Source: Anaerolineae bacterium
Lineage (GTDB): Bacteria > Chloroflexota > Anaerolineae > Aggregatilineales > Ch27
Length of the DNA stretch: 64,000 bases
Direction: 5' to 3'
NCBI GenBank assembly: GCA_013178165.1
Contig: JABLXG010000004.1
Span: forward strand, 372,001-436,000
Positions 26,597-37,406 of this stretch are shown one piece after another (position 1 is the stretch's first letter; the number at the start of each line of letters is the position of its first letter). A model generated the notes under the pieces. The model did no database searches. It saw nothing but the letters and a program-made list of their open reading frames with translations, and had not been told where the DNA came from. Both the position numbers and the translations under genes were made by a program.

Positions 26597-27514
26597 GTGA
26601 CACTCCAGGGCAATCTTAAAGACTTCAGCACCAGCCAGATCCTCAACCTGATTAACCTGGCCCAGAAATCCGGCACGTTGACCATTTTTGCCAATGTGCC
26701 GGATAATCCTGAAGAGCTTGGCCAGCCGACCTCGGTCACCACCAGTACCTCACTCAAACGGGCGCGGATAGTCTTCCAGCAGGGGAAGCCCGTGCTCAGC
26801 ATGGTGGAGGTGCGCGATCTGGTGGCCCTGCTGCGGCGGACGGGCAAGCTCAGTCCCATGCAGGCGCACTGGATTCAAAACCGGCTCAAGGACGTGAACG
26901 AGAAGGCCCAGGCCCTGCTGCTGATCGAGGGCGATTTTGTGACCAAAGCGGACATCGTGGAAGCCTTCACCGAGCAACTCAAAGAAGACATCCATACTGT
27001 GCTGATGTGGACGGATGGCTCCTTCCTGTTTGAGGAGCAGACACCTGCGCTGGACGATCACATCACCGTCTCGGTCGATCTGGGCGATGTGCTGGTGGAA
27101 CACGGCTCGCATGTTCGGGAAGTGCTGCGCATGACCCAGGAATTGCCCAACCTGAGTGCGACGCTGCGCTTTACGCCGGATGTCGACGAGCGGCTGCAGC
27201 ACACCCGGCTTAGCGCGCGAGCCTGGCGCGTGATCTCGTCAATCAAGCCGGGAGTCAGCATCCGCCAGATCGCCCGGCAGAACCAGATGGACGCAATGGA
27301 AGTCCGCCGGGTGGTGATCAGTCTGCTGCAGGCCGGGGTGGTAGAGCTGGGCGATCCGGTCAAGGGAGAGGAAGTAGAAGTGCCGCCCCCCGGCGATTTT
27401 GCCCTGGAAAGCACTGATCCCTCGATCTTCGACACGCTGATCGAAGGCATCCAGAGCGCCGCTGAACGGCTGATCGATACCGATTCGCTGCAGGATGATG
27501 GCCAGTCTGCCTGA
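26597..27514 (+). CDS. DUF4388 (PatA-like N-terminal) domain protein
   Basis: 305 residues. The GTG at 26597 is chosen because GGAGGT lies 7 bases upstream; a GTG at 26588 would overlap that site. The N-terminus (TLQGNLKDFSTSQILNLINLAQKSGTL) is the typical start of DUF4388, a domain found in gliding, fruiting and other signalling proteins. The middle part (about 85-175) repeats a similar fold. A C-terminal winged-helix-like region (about 210-255: ARAWRVISSIKPGVSIRQIA ... ISLLQAGVVEL) suggests nucleic-acid or protein binding. A clear terminator follows. The function is not known beyond family association. Confidence 0.85.
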   Translation: MTLQGNLKDFSTSQILNLINLAQKSGTLTIFANVPDNPEELGQPTSVTTSTSLKRARIVFQQGKPVLSMVEVRDLVALLRRTGKLSPMQAHWIQNRLKDVNEKAQALLLIEGDFVTKADIVEAFTEQLKEDIHTVLMWTDGSFLFEEQTPALDDHITVSVDLGDVLVEHGSHVREVLRMTQELPNLSATLRFTPDVDERLQHTRLSARAWRVISSIKPGVSIRQIARQNQMDAMEVRRVVISLLQAGVVELGDPVKGEEVEVPPPGDFALESTDPSIFDTLIEGIQSAAERLIDTDSLQDDGQSA

Positions 27515-27541
27515 GCGCAACAGCGGGAGTTGTGGCCGGAT

Positions 27542-27567
27542 AGCCGGGAACCAGCCCGGCTGTTTTT
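27542..27567 (+). terminator. Rho-independent terminator of the DUF4388 gene
   Basis: 7-bp stem AGCCGGG/CCCGGCT (27542-27548, 27555-27561), 6-base loop, then TTTTT at 27563-27567. It lies between two convergent genes. Confidence 0.8.
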
Positions 27568-27574
27568 GATCCGC

Positions 27575-29068
27575 TCACGGATCAGGCGGGCTGACCATCG
27601 CCAAGCGAAAATACCCAGTTACCGGGGGAGCGCCCACTACCGCCGTCGCGATGCCCTGCGCTAACAGCAGCGAGTCTGGTATGAGGCTGACCAGTCGCCC
27701 GGCGTTGATCGTCCGGATAGTCAGGACAAAGACGATCAGGGCGATAATCGCGGCCAGGGCCAGTAACCAGATCACCAGGGCAACCCGGTTGAGGGTTGTG
27801 GCGGGTCGGCGCCGGGGACGGGGTGGCGTGTTGCCGAGGACCTGACGCGCTGCCTGCTTGCGGGGTGGTGCTGCGGCGGCGGGCGTTACAGCGGGTGCAC
27901 CAGCGGGTGTAGCAGGCCGGGCATGGCTGTCAGCGGGCTGACGCGCCGGGGCGGCCTGCGGCGACGCAGCCATCGCCCGCGACCATTCCGGCAGGGAAGG
28001 GGGTTCCGCCTGACCCGGCACGGCGGCCAGCGAGTCTTCCGGCAGGGGAGGGACATCGGCGGCCATGGTCACACCGCCGGGTGCGGCCAGCGGTACCGCC
28101 TGAGCCATGGATGCGGCAGGGGCAGCGACGGCGTCGGCAGGAGGAGTCGGTTGCAGGGCCAGGGCGCTGGCCGGCAGGGAAAAGGTGAAGAAACCTGTCG
28201 GTTCGCCGAGGCTCGCGCCTGCGGCAGTGCGAAAGGTTGTGGCAAAATCCCCGATTGCCGGGTACCGCTCCGCCGGGAGCTTGGCCAGTGCCCGCTCCAC
28301 GGCTGGCGAGAGCGCCTCCGGCAGGTCGGAGCGCAGGGTATGTATTGACGGCGGTGGTTCGTTGAGATGCTTGTGCATCAGGATGTGGGCGGTGGTGGCT
28401 TCAAAGGGCAGGTGGCCGGTCAGGGTGTTGAAGATCAGGATGCCCAGCGCATACTGATCGACGGCCGGGGTCAGCGGCTCGTCGCGCCATTGCTCGGGGG
28501 CCATATAATTGGGCGTGCCGATGGTCGTCCCGGCGGCGGTCAGGCTGAGGTCGGCATTCATGATCCGGGCGATGCCGAAGTCCACCAGGTGCGGCGTGCC
28601 CTGGTGATCAAAGACGACGTTGCTCGGCTTGATGTCGCGGTGGATGATCCCACGCCCGTGAGCGTAAGCCAGCGCGTCCGCCAGGGCGTCCAGCAGATCG
28701 GCAACTTCACCGACGGAAGGCAGCGGGTGGCCGCCCTCCTGGCTGTAGCGCAGACGCTGGGCCAGCGAACCGCCCGTGAGCAGCCGCATGACCACATACA
28801 GCAGGCCATCCTGAGTGCCGTAGTCGTAGATAGGGACGATGTGGGGGTGTTCCAGCGCGGCGGCGGTGCGGGCTTCCAGGGCGAAGCGCTGCTGGTAGTC
28901 GGAATCGGTGGCCAGTTGGGTGGCCAGGACCTTGATGGCGACCTCGCGGGCCAGGGCGGGCTGGTAAGCGCGGTAGACGGCGCTCATGCCGCCCAGGCCG
29001 ATCAGCTCCTCAAGGATGTATTGGCCGAGCCGTCGGCTGGCCAGCCGGCGGATATCGACAGCGGTCAT
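27575..29068 (-). CDS. Membrane-anchored Ser/Thr protein kinase (Hanks type)
   Basis: 497 residues from the ATG at 29068, preferred over one 27 bases upstream because GGAGGG is correctly spaced. The kinase domain (about 15-280) is complete: glycine loop IGLGGMSAVYRA, VAIKVL lysine, HRDIKPSN catalytic loop, VDFGIAR, and GTPNYMAPEQW activation segment. A Pro/Ala-rich linker (about 290-430) leads to one membrane helix (VALVIWLLALAAIIALIVFVL) and a short outer tail without PASTA repeats. It phosphorylates proteins on Ser/Thr at the membrane; targets are unknown. Confidence 0.93.
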   Translation of the reverse strand: MTAVDIRRLASRRLGQYILEELIGLGGMSAVYRAYQPALAREVAIKVLATQLATDSDYQQRFALEARTAAALEHPHIVPIYDYGTQDGLLYVVMRLLTGGSLAQRLRYSQEGGHPLPSVGEVADLLDALADALAYAHGRGIIHRDIKPSNVVFDHQGTPHLVDFGIARIMNADLSLTAAGTTIGTPNYMAPEQWRDEPLTPAVDQYALGILIFNTLTGHLPFEATTAHILMHKHLNEPPPSIHTLRSDLPEALSPAVERALAKLPAERYPAIGDFATTFRTAAGASLGEPTGFFTFSLPASALALQPTPPADAVAAPAASMAQAVPLAAPGGVTMAADVPPLPEDSLAAVPGQAEPPSLPEWSRAMAASPQAAPARQPADSHARPATPAGAPAVTPAAAAPPRKQAARQVLGNTPPRPRRRPATTLNRVALVIWLLALAAIIALIVFVLTIRTINAGRLVSLIPDSLLLAQGIATAVVGAPPVTGYFRLAMVSPPDP

Positions 29069-29124
29069 CGCGGTGCCCTCCAGCGTGCCGGTCATAGATA
29101 TGGATCGGCGGCGGTGATGCGCCC

Positions 29125-29130
29125 ATTATA
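29125..29130 (-). promoter_or_regulatory. -10 box of the Ser/Thr kinase gene
   Basis: Consensus TATAAT on the minus strand, 57 bases before the kinase ATG, immediately after the miaB terminator. No -35 is recognisable. Confidence 0.4.
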
Positions 29131-29134
29131 GCCC

Positions 29135-29166
29135 AAAAAGCAACGGCGGCCGGGTGTAGGCCGCCG
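29135..29166 (-). terminator. Rho-independent terminator of the MiaB-family gene
   Basis: Perfect 8-bp stem CGGCGGCC/GGCCGCCG (29159-29166 with 29144-29151), 7-base loop, then GTTGC and TTTTT on the minus strand. Confidence 0.75.
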
Positions 29167-29190
29167 CGATGATCGCCGGGCAGGGGGCAA

Positions 29191-30597
29191 TCAGCGAGTG
29201 ATCGCCAGCGCGATCGTGTCCCCTGACGTGGCAGCAGGTACATCGTTTAGCAGGCGGCCCTGCATGCTCCAGGGGCCGGTCCAGGTGATCTGGACGTCTT
29301 CCACCCGACCATGCAGGTCACGGTCGCTTTCCACAAAGACGAGCTTGTTCTGCGGGGTGCGACCACGCCACTTGTCGCGGTGGCGATCTTCAAAGAGCAC
29401 GGGCACGGTTGCGCCCAGGCTGCGGGCGTTGATCTCGGCCACGATCTGGCTCTGCAGATCATCCAGGGCCTTGCGGCGGCGTTCCTTTTCCTCCGGCGGC
29501 ACATCATCGACCATACGGCGGGCGCTGACTGTACCGGGGCGCGGGCTGTACTTGGCGATGTGAGCCTTGTCCAGCCGTAACTCAGCCAGCAAGTCATAGG
29601 TGCGCTGGAACTGCGTCTCGGTTTCGCCGGGGAAGCCGACGATGATGTCGGTGTGGATGGCTACGCCGGGGATGCGCTCGCGGATGCGGGCGATCAGGCG
29701 GCGGTAGTCCTCGGCGGTGTAGCCGCGTTTCATCCGGGCCAGTATCTCGTCATCGCCTGCCTGGTTGGGTACTTCGATATGCGGCATGACCCGCGGCAGC
29801 TCGGCCACCGTGTCCAGCAGGCGATCGGTCATCCAGTTGGGATGGCTGGTCAGGAAGCGGATGCGGGCTACGCCCTCTTCCTCAGCGACCTTATGGACGA
29901 TGTGCAGAAGGTCGGAGAGGTCGGGGCCGTCGGAAATATCCTTGCCATAGCGGTCGACGATCTGGCCGAGCAGCGTGATCTCGCGCACGCCCTGACGGGC
30001 CAGACTGCGCACGTGGGCCACGATCTCGCCCACGGGGCGGCTACGCTCCACGCCGCGGCGGAAGGGGATGATACAGTATGTGCAGGCAAACGAACAGCCG
30101 TAGACAACCGGTACGTGGGCGCTGACCAGGCTGTTGCGCTCATGTAGGGGCAGCACCAGGTCGCCGCTGGCGATATCGTCCTCATCCTGCAGGGCATCGC
30201 GATGAGCACGGGCGACGGCGTCCGCTGCCAGCGCCTCGGCTTCAACGCCTCGATCGGCGAGGAAGGCAAGCAATGGGCGCGGGTCTGAAGGCGGCATGAA
30301 GACATCGACGAAAGGCAGCTTCTGGCGCAGCCGCAGAGGATCGCGCACGCCGACCAGGCAGCCCATCAAACCGATGATGCGCGAGGGATCGCGCTGTTTG
30401 AGGGCGTGTAGCTGGTACAGCCGCCCATAGGCTTTATCTTCCGCCGACTGGCGCACCACGCAGGTGTTGATCACCCAGATATCAGCCGCTTCCCAGTTTT
30501 CGGTGGCGTGGTGGCCATGCTTCTCCAGCTCGGAGGCCAGGAGCTGGGAGTCGGCAGTGTTCATTTGGCAGCCCAGTGTCCAGATGTAGTAGTGCAT
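29191..30597 (-). CDS. miaB: MiaB-family radical SAM methylthiotransferase
   Basis: 468 residues from the ATG at 30597 (AAGG upstream). N-terminal MTTase domain with TLGCQMN and INTCVVR; radical SAM motif CSFACTYC; C-terminal TRAM domain (about 400-468). The three N-terminal Cys and three SAM-cluster Cys appear present. The best family match is MiaB, which adds a methylthio group to i6A37 in tRNA. Usually conserved motifs are altered (LLGQIVDRYG and EVPNQAGDD instead of LLGQNVN and PVQSGSD), so another methylthiotransferase clade cannot be excluded. It has a good promoter and a strong terminator. Confidence 0.85.
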   Translation of the reverse strand: MHYYIWTLGCQMNTADSQLLASELEKHGHHATENWEAADIWVINTCVVRQSAEDKAYGRLYQLHALKQRDPSRIIGLMGCLVGVRDPLRLRQKLPFVDVFMPPSDPRPLLAFLADRGVEAEALAADAVARAHRDALQDEDDIASGDLVLPLHERNSLVSAHVPVVYGCSFACTYCIIPFRRGVERSRPVGEIVAHVRSLARQGVREITLLGQIVDRYGKDISDGPDLSDLLHIVHKVAEEEGVARIRFLTSHPNWMTDRLLDTVAELPRVMPHIEVPNQAGDDEILARMKRGYTAEDYRRLIARIRERIPGVAIHTDIIVGFPGETETQFQRTYDLLAELRLDKAHIAKYSPRPGTVSARRMVDDVPPEEKERRRKALDDLQSQIVAEINARSLGATVPVLFEDRHRDKWRGRTPQNKLVFVESDRDLHGRVEDVQITWTGPWSMQGRLLNDVPAATSGDTIALAITR

Positions 30598-30643
30598 GGT
30601 GTGCCGCCTTAATCCCGTCCAAATATGAGTTAATCGGCCTTGT

Positions 30644-30672
30644 ATTGTAACGACGGGGAGAGGGGGCGTCAA
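30644..30672 (-). promoter_or_regulatory. Promoter of the MiaB-family gene
   Basis: TTGACG (30667-30672), 17-base spacer, TACAAT (30644-30649) on the minus strand; each hexamer matches 5 of 6 positions. Confidence 0.6.
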
Positions 30673-30768
30673 TGGTGGTGCGGGTGCGTTACAATAGCGG
30701 CGATTTGTGTTTGACCAGCTGGCGCTCCGGTTGCGCCGGCGCCTGACAAGAGGAAAGGAACCCTGACG

Positions 30769-31836
30769 ATGACTGAAGAAACCCGCACCGTGTTCTGGCA
30801 GGATGGCTGTGTCTGCCTGATCGACCAGCGCCGCATTCCTTTTGAGTTTGAGGTGGCGCGCTATGACACGGTTGAGGGCGTCGCCGACGCGATCCGGACG
30901 ATGGTGGTGCGCGGGGCACCAGCGATCGGCGCTGCCGCTGCCTTTGGGCTGGCGGTCGCTGCCCGCCAGAGCCGGGCCGGGACGGTCGAAGGGTTACTGG
31001 TCGATTTGCGCTCAGCGCGGGAGGTGCTGGCCCGTTCCCGCCCAACGGCGGTTAACTTGTTCTGGGCACTGGATCGGATGATGCGCCTGGCTGAAGGCAA
31101 CGCCTGGGAATCAGCAGGGGCGCTGCGGGCGGCCCTGCTGGCAGAGGCCCAGCGCATAGCCGACGAAGACATCGCCATCAACCGGCGTATCGGCCAGCAC
31201 GGGGCGGAACTGGTCCCGGATGGAGCGACGATCATCCATCACTGCAACACCGGCAGCCTGGCCACCGTTGGCTGGGGCACGGCGCTGGGCATCATCCGCA
31301 CGGCGGCGCTCCTTCAGGGCAAGCGGGTGCATGTGCTGGTGGACGAGACGCGACCCCGGCTGCAGGGCGCGCGCCTGACGGCCTGGGAGCTGTTGCAGGC
31401 GGGCATCCCGCACACAATCATCGCCGATGGCGCATCCGGCCATTACATGCGACGGCACGGCGTAGACCTGTGCCTGGTCGGCGCGGATCGCATCGCCGCT
31501 AACGGCGATACAGCCAACAAGATCGGGACGTATAACCTGGCGGTGGTGGCCCGGGAGAACGGCGTGCCATTCTACGTAGTGGCGCCATACTCGACGATTG
31601 ACATGACCATCCTGCACGGTGACCTGATCGAGATCGAGGAGCGCGACGCGGATGAGATCAAGGTCATCCAGGGGCAGCCGATCGCGCCCGCTGGATCGCC
31701 CGCCGGCAACCCGGCCTTTGATGTGACGCCGAACCACTACATCACGGGGATCGTGACGGAATACGGCGTAATCCGCCCGCCGTTCAGCGTTAACCTGGCC
31801 CGGTTGGCCGCCGAGATCACAGGCAAGACCGGGTAG
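30769..31836 (+). CDS. mtnA: Methylthioribose-1-phosphate isomerase
   Basis: 355 residues with an AGGAAAGGAA ribosome site. It converts methylthioribose-1-phosphate to methylthioribulose-1-phosphate in methionine salvage. Signatures: [33 protein letters not shown] with the active-site Cys, [17 protein letters not shown], and [18 protein letters not shown] with the active-site Asp. The related eIF2B-like proteins lack this Cys/Asp pair, so the isomerase call is firm. A methyltransferase gene follows on the same strand with 30 bases between; no other salvage gene is in the window. Confidence 0.96.
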   Translation: MTEETRTVFWQDGCVCLIDQRRIPFEFEVARYDTVEGVADAIRTMVVRGAPAIGAAAAFGLAVAARQSRAGTVEGLLVDLRSAREVLARSRPTAVNLFWALDRMMRLAEGNAWESAGALRAALLAEAQRIADEDIAINRRIGQHGAELVPDGATIIHHCNTGSLATVGWGTALGIIRTAALLQGKRVHVLVDETRPRLQGARLTAWELLQAGIPHTIIADGASGHYMRRHGVDLCLVGADRIAANGDTANKIGTYNLAVVARENGVPFYVVAPYSTIDMTILHGDLIEIEERDADEIKVIQGQPIAPAGSPAGNPAFDVTPNHYITGIVTEYGVIRPPFSVNLARLAAEITGKTG

Positions 31837-31866
31837 ATGAGGCTGTTGCCTGAAAGAGGGGAAACG

Positions 31867-32568
31867 ATGTTCAGCCAGTCGGTCCGTTACTATGACACGA
31901 TCTACGGCTTCAAGGATTATGCCGGGGAGGCGGCTCGCCTCCATACGTTGCTGCAGAGGGCGGGTTGCCCTGATGGGGCAGCGCTGCTGGATGTCGCCTG
32001 TGGCACGGGCAAGCATGACGAGTACCTGAAGGCGTACTATCGCCTGGAGGGACTCGACATCAGCCCGGAGATGGTCGCCATCGCCCGTCAGCGCAACCCC
32101 GATGCAACCTACTACGTCGCCGATATGCTGGACTTCGCTCTGCCGGGGCGCTACAGCGCGATTGTCTGCCTGTTCAGTTCAATCGGCTATCTGCGTACAG
32201 TCGAGCAGATGTATGCCGCTGTGCGGAACATGGCCCACCGTCTGGAACCGGGCGGTGTGCTGATCATTGAGCCGTGGCTGGCTCCGGAGGTTTACCGGGC
32301 AGGTACACTGGGCGCCCACTTTGTTGATCAACCCGACCTCAAAATCGCCCGCTTCTCATTCAACGGCCTGGAAGGCCGCTGCTCGGTGATCGACATGTAT
32401 CACATGGTGGCGACACTGGAAGGCGTCCAGACATTCGTGGAGCGTCATGAGTTGATGCTGTTCACCCATGAAGAGTACCTGGGGGCCTTCCGGGCGGCAG
32501 GCCTGGCGGTGACATTCGACGAGCAGGGCTTGACCGGGCGCGGGCTGTATACGGGCATCCGGGCCTGA
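31867..32568 (+). CDS. Class I SAM-dependent methyltransferase
   Basis: 233 residues from the ATG at 31867, preceded by AGAGGGG; an ATG at 31837 abuts the mtnA stop but has no ribosome site. SAM-binding motif I is LLDVACGTGKH (about 37-47), followed by LEGLDISPEMV and the post-II region VCLFSSIGYL. The overall sequence is closest to the small-molecule N-methyltransferases of the DesVI/TylM1 type (amino-sugar dimethylation), though substrate assignment from sequence alone is uncertain. It is probably co-transcribed with mtnA. Confidence 0.85.
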   Translation: MFSQSVRYYDTIYGFKDYAGEAARLHTLLQRAGCPDGAALLDVACGTGKHDEYLKAYYRLEGLDISPEMVAIARQRNPDATYYVADMLDFALPGRYSAIVCLFSSIGYLRTVEQMYAAVRNMAHRLEPGGVLIIEPWLAPEVYRAGTLGAHFVDQPDLKIARFSFNGLEGRCSVIDMYHMVATLEGVQTFVERHELMLFTHEEYLGAFRAAGLAVTFDEQGLTGRGLYTGIRA

Positions 32569-32612
32569 CATCCTTTCCAACGTGGTTCTTGCATCCGGGC
32601 GTAGAAGCGGTG

Positions 32613-32621
32613 TGCTATAAT
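32613..32621 (+). promoter_or_regulatory. Extended -10 promoter of secA
   Basis: TGCTATAAT, a perfect extended -10 element, 57 bases before the secA ATG. The same TGTGCTATAAT string occurs before dnaE. Confidence 0.6.
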
Positions 32622-32677
32622 CCTCGCCAGGGAATGGTATTTTTCTCTGGTAACGGTTGGGCTGGGTAAAAGAAACC

Positions 32678-35473
<2,796 letters not shown>

Positions 35474-35589
35474 GCGTCTGTCCGGCTGGGTGAGCAGTAC
35501 GCCGGGCTGGAGATTTTGCCTGAGCGCGTCGGCAGGATTGTGCGGATAGAAAAACGGCGCGACGGATTGCGTGGAAAAGGAAGTGGAAG

Positions 35590-35964
35590 ATGGCCGACCA
35601 GGACGATCAACCTTCGCGTCCGGCAGCGGATATCGATCCACACCTGCTGGCGTTTCTCCGAACCAGGGTGAATTCGTTCATCAAGTGGGACCTGGTGCGC
35701 TTCTTTCACGAGAACGTCAATACGGTTGATACCGCCGAGAACATCGCCCGCTATACCGGTCGTGATGTGTCCGCTATTGCCCCGGCGCTGCAGGAACTGG
35801 TGGAAGCAAACATCCTGAACAAACAGGATGTCTCCGGTATCACTGTCTATACGCTGACAAGCGACGAAGCAACACGCGCCCTCATTCAGCGCTTTATCCT
35901 GGCCTGCGAGGACCGGCAGTTCCGGGTGAAGGCGATGTATTACATGATTCGGGGGATGGCATGA
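35590..35964 (+). CDS. Small winged-helix protein of the KaiC-like locus
   Basis: 124 residues, ATG preceded by GGAAGTGGAAG. The pattern of three helices and a strand pair (about 35-90: DTAENIARYTGRDVSAIAPALQELVEANILNKQ then GITVYTLT) is a winged helix-turn-helix like those in MarR/ArsR proteins, but I recognise no specific family. Its stop overlaps the start of the KaiC-like ATPase by 4 bases, so the two are translationally coupled and are probably partners. A DNA-binding role is inferred. Confidence 0.75.
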   Translation: MADQDDQPSRPAADIDPHLLAFLRTRVNSFIKWDLVRFFHENVNTVDTAENIARYTGRDVSAIAPALQELVEANILNKQDVSGITVYTLTSDEATRALIQRFILACEDRQFRVKAMYYMIRGMA

Positions 35965-36761
35965 TCGAGCGCAAAGCGACCGGCATCGCCGGTCTGGACG
36001 CCATGCTGAACGGCGGCTTCCTCCCGGAGTCGGCGATTCTGGTGGAAGGTGCGCCGGGCACCGGCAAGACCACGCTTGGCCTGCAGTTCATCATCAACGG
36101 GATCACGGCCTGCAACGAGCCGGGGCTGGTCCTGACCTTTGAGGAATTTCCGCAGCAGTACTACCGGGACGCCGCAGGTTTTGGCTGGGACCTGCGTGCG
36201 CTGGAAGCGCAGGATAAGCTGCGGGTGATCATGACCAGCCCGGAAGTGACACTGGCCGATCTCAAGCGCACGGGTGGCCTGCTGGAACAACAGGCGCAGG
36301 CAATTGGCGCGCGGCGCATCCTGGTGGACAGCCTGTCTCATTTCGAACGCATCGCCCTCGACCAGCGCGGCGAACCCGATCGGCTGGCCTTCCGGGAGAC
36401 TGTGTTTACCTTCATCAACGCGCTCAAGCGGCTGGGGCTGACGGCGATTTTGACCTGGGAGACTTCGACGCTGCTGGGTGGGCTGGCCGGCGAACCGGGG
36501 GGCAAGCCCGTGGCCTATCTGGTCGATGGCTACATCCTGCTGCGCTATGTCGAGATTGACAGTGTGATGCGCAAAGCGATGCTTGTGCTCAAGCTGCGCG
36601 GCTCTGACCACGCCAAAGACATCCGCCAGTATGAAATCACGCCGCACGGGCTGGTTGTGGAATCGCGGTTCGAGGGGCGGCAGGGGATCATGAGCGGCAA
36701 TGCTGTGCCGAGCATGGCCCAGGCATTTGACCAGGCGTTTGGCCGCCCGCGACGGGACTGA
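35961..36761 (+). CDS. KaiC-like RecA-fold ATPase (single domain)
   Basis: 266 residues. Walker A GAPGTGKT (30-37), the paired catalytic glutamates typical of KaiC (Glu61-Glu62 in TFEEFPQQ), and Walker B RRILVDSLSHFE. Only one KaiC domain is present, against two in cyanobacterial KaiC, so it belongs to the short RadA/KaiC-like ATPases common in archaea and Chloroflexota. These act in signalling, with or without a receiver partner. It follows a winged-helix gene and precedes two small membrane proteins and a histidine kinase. Confidence 0.9.
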   Translation: MIERKATGIAGLDAMLNGGFLPESAILVEGAPGTGKTTLGLQFIINGITACNEPGLVLTFEEFPQQYYRDAAGFGWDLRALEAQDKLRVIMTSPEVTLADLKRTGGLLEQQAQAIGARRILVDSLSHFERIALDQRGEPDRLAFRETVFTFINALKRLGLTAILTWETSTLLGGLAGEPGGKPVAYLVDGYILLRYVEIDSVMRKAMLVLKLRGSDHAKDIRQYEITPHGLVVESRFEGRQGIMSGNAVPSMAQAFDQAFGRPRRD

Positions 36762-36779
36762 CCACCAGGGGGCTGTGTT

Positions 36780-37073
36780 ATGGATGTAGCCCGGCTCAAC
36801 CAGGTGCTGACGATCTTCGCATGGTTTCCGCTGGCCGCGCTGCTGGCGATCCTGCTACTGATCGCCCGATTCTACCAGCGACTGACCGGCGAAAAGACCC
36901 GCTATACGCTGTTTGTGCTGCCCATAGTGTTGTTTGGGCTGGCTGCCGCGGACTATGCCATTACCACGCAGGGCAGGGAGGCGTTGCTGGGGGATGGCCT
37001 GATGTTCGCCGGTGGCGCGCTACTGCTGGGCCTGTGCCTGTCGCTTTACCGCCAGATGACGGCGGGACGGTAG
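36780..37073 (+). CDS. Small membrane protein A of the KaiC-like locus
   Basis: 97 residues with three hydrophobic segments (about 10-32, 45-62 and 75-92) and short charged loops. No family is recognised. It begins 18 bases after the KaiC-like gene and ends 8 bases before another small membrane protein, so it is part of one operon. It could anchor the soluble ATPase or kinase at the membrane (inference). Confidence 0.7.
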   Translation: MDVARLNQVLTIFAWFPLAALLAILLLIARFYQRLTGEKTRYTLFVLPIVLFGLAAADYAITTQGREALLGDGLMFAGGALLLGLCLSLYRQMTAGR

Positions 37074-37081
37074 GAGGCGCC

Positions 37082-37387
37082 ATGACACTTGCGGTATTGG
37101 CCTCACTGGGTATGCTTGGCCCGGCTAGCGTTGCGGTGACGCTGGTCGTCATCGGTCTGCTCAGCCAGCGCCTGGGTGCGGTGACCCGGACGCCGCCGTA
37201 TTACCGCTGGTGCTATGTCGCTGCCGGGCTGGTGGGCGTGAGCACGCTGGGGCGCCTGGTGAGCGTTGGCTATGTGGATGAGCGCCTGACTTTGCTCAAT
37301 AACCTGCTCTTTGCGCTGGGGGTAACGCTTGGCCTGGTGGTCGCCTGGCGTTACTGGAGCTGGCTCTTTGGCGAACGCCAGCGCTGA
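37082..37387 (+). CDS. Small membrane protein B of the KaiC-like locus
   Basis: 101 residues from the ATG at 37082 with a TAGGAGG ribosome site. Three membrane segments are likely (about 5-25, 43-62 and 72-92); the last loop has aromatic residues (WRYWSWLF). It is comparable in size to the preceding protein but with no clear sequence identity by eye. Not recognised. Confidence 0.7.
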   Translation: MTLAVLASLGMLGPASVAVTLVVIGLLSQRLGAVTRTPPYYRWCYVAAGLVGVSTLGRLVSVGYVDERLTLLNNLLFALGVTLGLVVAWRYWSWLFGERQR

Positions 37388-37406
37388 GGAGACGACCCGC
37401 CGCGCG

